Part shown: positions 12,394-12,928 of the stretch, piece by piece | How the letters are laid out: the number at the start of each line of letters is the position of its first letter | Numbering within the stretch: position 1 is the first letter of the stretch | Origin: Actinomycetes bacterium | Lineage (GTDB): Bacteria > Actinomycetota > Actinomycetes > Actinomycetales > Microbacteriaceae | Direction: 5' to 3' | NCBI GenBank assembly: GCA_023450335.1 | Contig: JAEXHA010000138.1 | Coordinates: 1-12,928 of the forward strand | Length of the DNA stretch: 12,928 bases | The notes under the pieces: generated by a model | Databases searched by the model: none | What the model was told of the DNA's origin: nothing | The model's input: the letters and a program-made list of their open reading frames with translations, nothing else | Position numbers and translations under genes: made by a program

Positions 12394-12928
12394 GTTTTCC
12401 CTTCGAAGCGCTCCGTCGCTGGCCTGACGTGTCGGGCGCCGACCTGGTCGCCGCAGACGCCGCCGATCGTCTGATCCTCGATGAGGCGGATGCCGCACTG
12501 GCCACGGCCGGCGACGGCGAGATCGTCGTCATCGGCGACGGTTATGGCGCGCTGTCGCTGGCGGCCGCGCACGCCGGTGCTCGGGATGTGCGCGTGCACC
12601 AGGACACCGTGACGGGCGAACGGGCGCTGGCGGCCAACGCCGAGCGGCTCGGGCTGACGGTCCGCTCGATGCCGCTGACGGCCGATCTGGTCGCCGGGGC
12701 GCGGGTCGTGCTGCTGCGCCTGCCCCGATCGCTCGACGCGCTGCGGGACGTCGCCGGGCTCATCGCCGCGCACGCCGCCGCCGACGTGATCGTGGTCGCC
12801 GGCGGCCGCATCAAGCACATGTCCGTGTCGATGAACGATGTGCTGCGCGAGCACTTCGAGACCCTCGACGTCAGTCACGCACGGCAGAAGTCGCGCGTCC
12901 TGATCGCGCGCGGCGGCCGCGCCGGGCG
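12390..12928 (+). CDS. RlmG/RsmC-like class I SAM methyltransferase, N-terminal part (3' end outside window)
   Basis: An open frame from GTG 12390 runs past the window edge, giving 179 visible codons. The GTG overlaps the DUF4921 stop codon (GTGA). The visible part resembles the N-terminal domain of RlmG/RsmC rRNA (guanine-N2) methyltransferases. It has a degenerate SAM-fold loop IVVIGDGYGALSL (45-57), then VVLLRLPRSLDAL (106-118) and VIVVAGGRIKHMSVSMNDVL (133-152), ending with ARQKSRVLIARGG (164-176). In these enzymes the N-terminal domain is a catalytically inactive duplicate that helps bind RNA. The catalytic domain with its NPPF-type motif would lie beyond the window. A ribosomal RNA methylation role is therefore inferred from resemblance of the first half only. 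No Shine-Dalgarno is visible, consistent with coupling to the upstream gene. Confidence 0.75.
   Translation, partial: MSFPFEALRRWPDVSGADLVAADAADRLILDEADAALATAGDGEIVVIGDGYGALSLAAAHAGARDVRVHQDTVTGERALAANAERLGLTVRSMPLTADLVAGARVVLLRLPRSLDALRDVAGLIAAHAAADVIVVAGGRIKHMSVSMNDVLREHFETLDVSHARQKSRVLIARGGRAG

Noticed and set aside
1..12928. CRISPR arrays, tRNA or rRNA genes, insertion sequences, phage or attachment sites
   Set aside because: I looked for spaced direct repeats, tRNA-like cloverleaf ends, transposase motifs and flanking repeats and saw none. The window looks like ordinary chromosomal sequence.

Overview
The window is about 70% G+C with strongly G/C-biased third codon positions, frequent GTG starts, and DUF4921, NYN-LOTUS and large-HrpA type genes. 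This points to an actinobacterium, most likely in the Microbacteriaceae (Microbacterium-like). That placement is inferred from gene content and style, not from a marker gene. Coding is dense: no gap reaches 300 bases, and the largest is 153 bases (7676-7828).

Layout. 1-893 is the 3' end of an HrpA-type RNA helicase. 989-1969 is a Gfo/Idh/MocA (dihydrodiol-dehydrogenase-like) oxidoreductase. It converges, four bases apart, on a small minus-strand PLDc_N membrane protein (1974-2351). That gene is divergent from a NYN nuclease-like protein with a LOTUS/OST-HTH tail (2434-3300). The centre, 3367-11072, is a sugar-uptake locus: a ROK-family regulator followed by two complete CUT2-type ABC importers in tandem. 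Each importer has a lipoprotein binding protein, a single-domain ATPase and a permease. The window ends with a DUF4921 GalT/HIT-like protein (11092-12393) and the 5' part of an RlmG/RsmC-like methyltransferase (12390 to the edge).

How the sugar locus seems to work. ROK, SBP1, ATPase1 and permease1 form one unit with start/stop overlaps or a 6-base gap, apparently from a leaderless start. The second importer has its own promoter (TTGACG-17-CATGAT). A 30-bp inverted repeat (arms matching 12 of 13) covers its -35 box and is the best operator candidate for the ROK protein. A 16-bp stem with a 4-nt loop lies between SBP2 and ATPase2, where it could raise binding-protein expression above the rest. 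My inference is a low-level importer co-made with its sensor, plus a high-level inducible paralogue. The ligand is unknown. The binding proteins look like the xylose/multiple-sugar (XylF/ChvE-like) group, while the single-NBD ATPases resemble FrcA rather than XylG.

A second theme is translation initiation. Five genes that begin a transcription unit have a TANNNT-like box ending 6-7 bases before the start codon and no Shine-Dalgarno, which suggests leaderless mRNAs. The genes of the second importer carry clear Shine-Dalgarno sequences.
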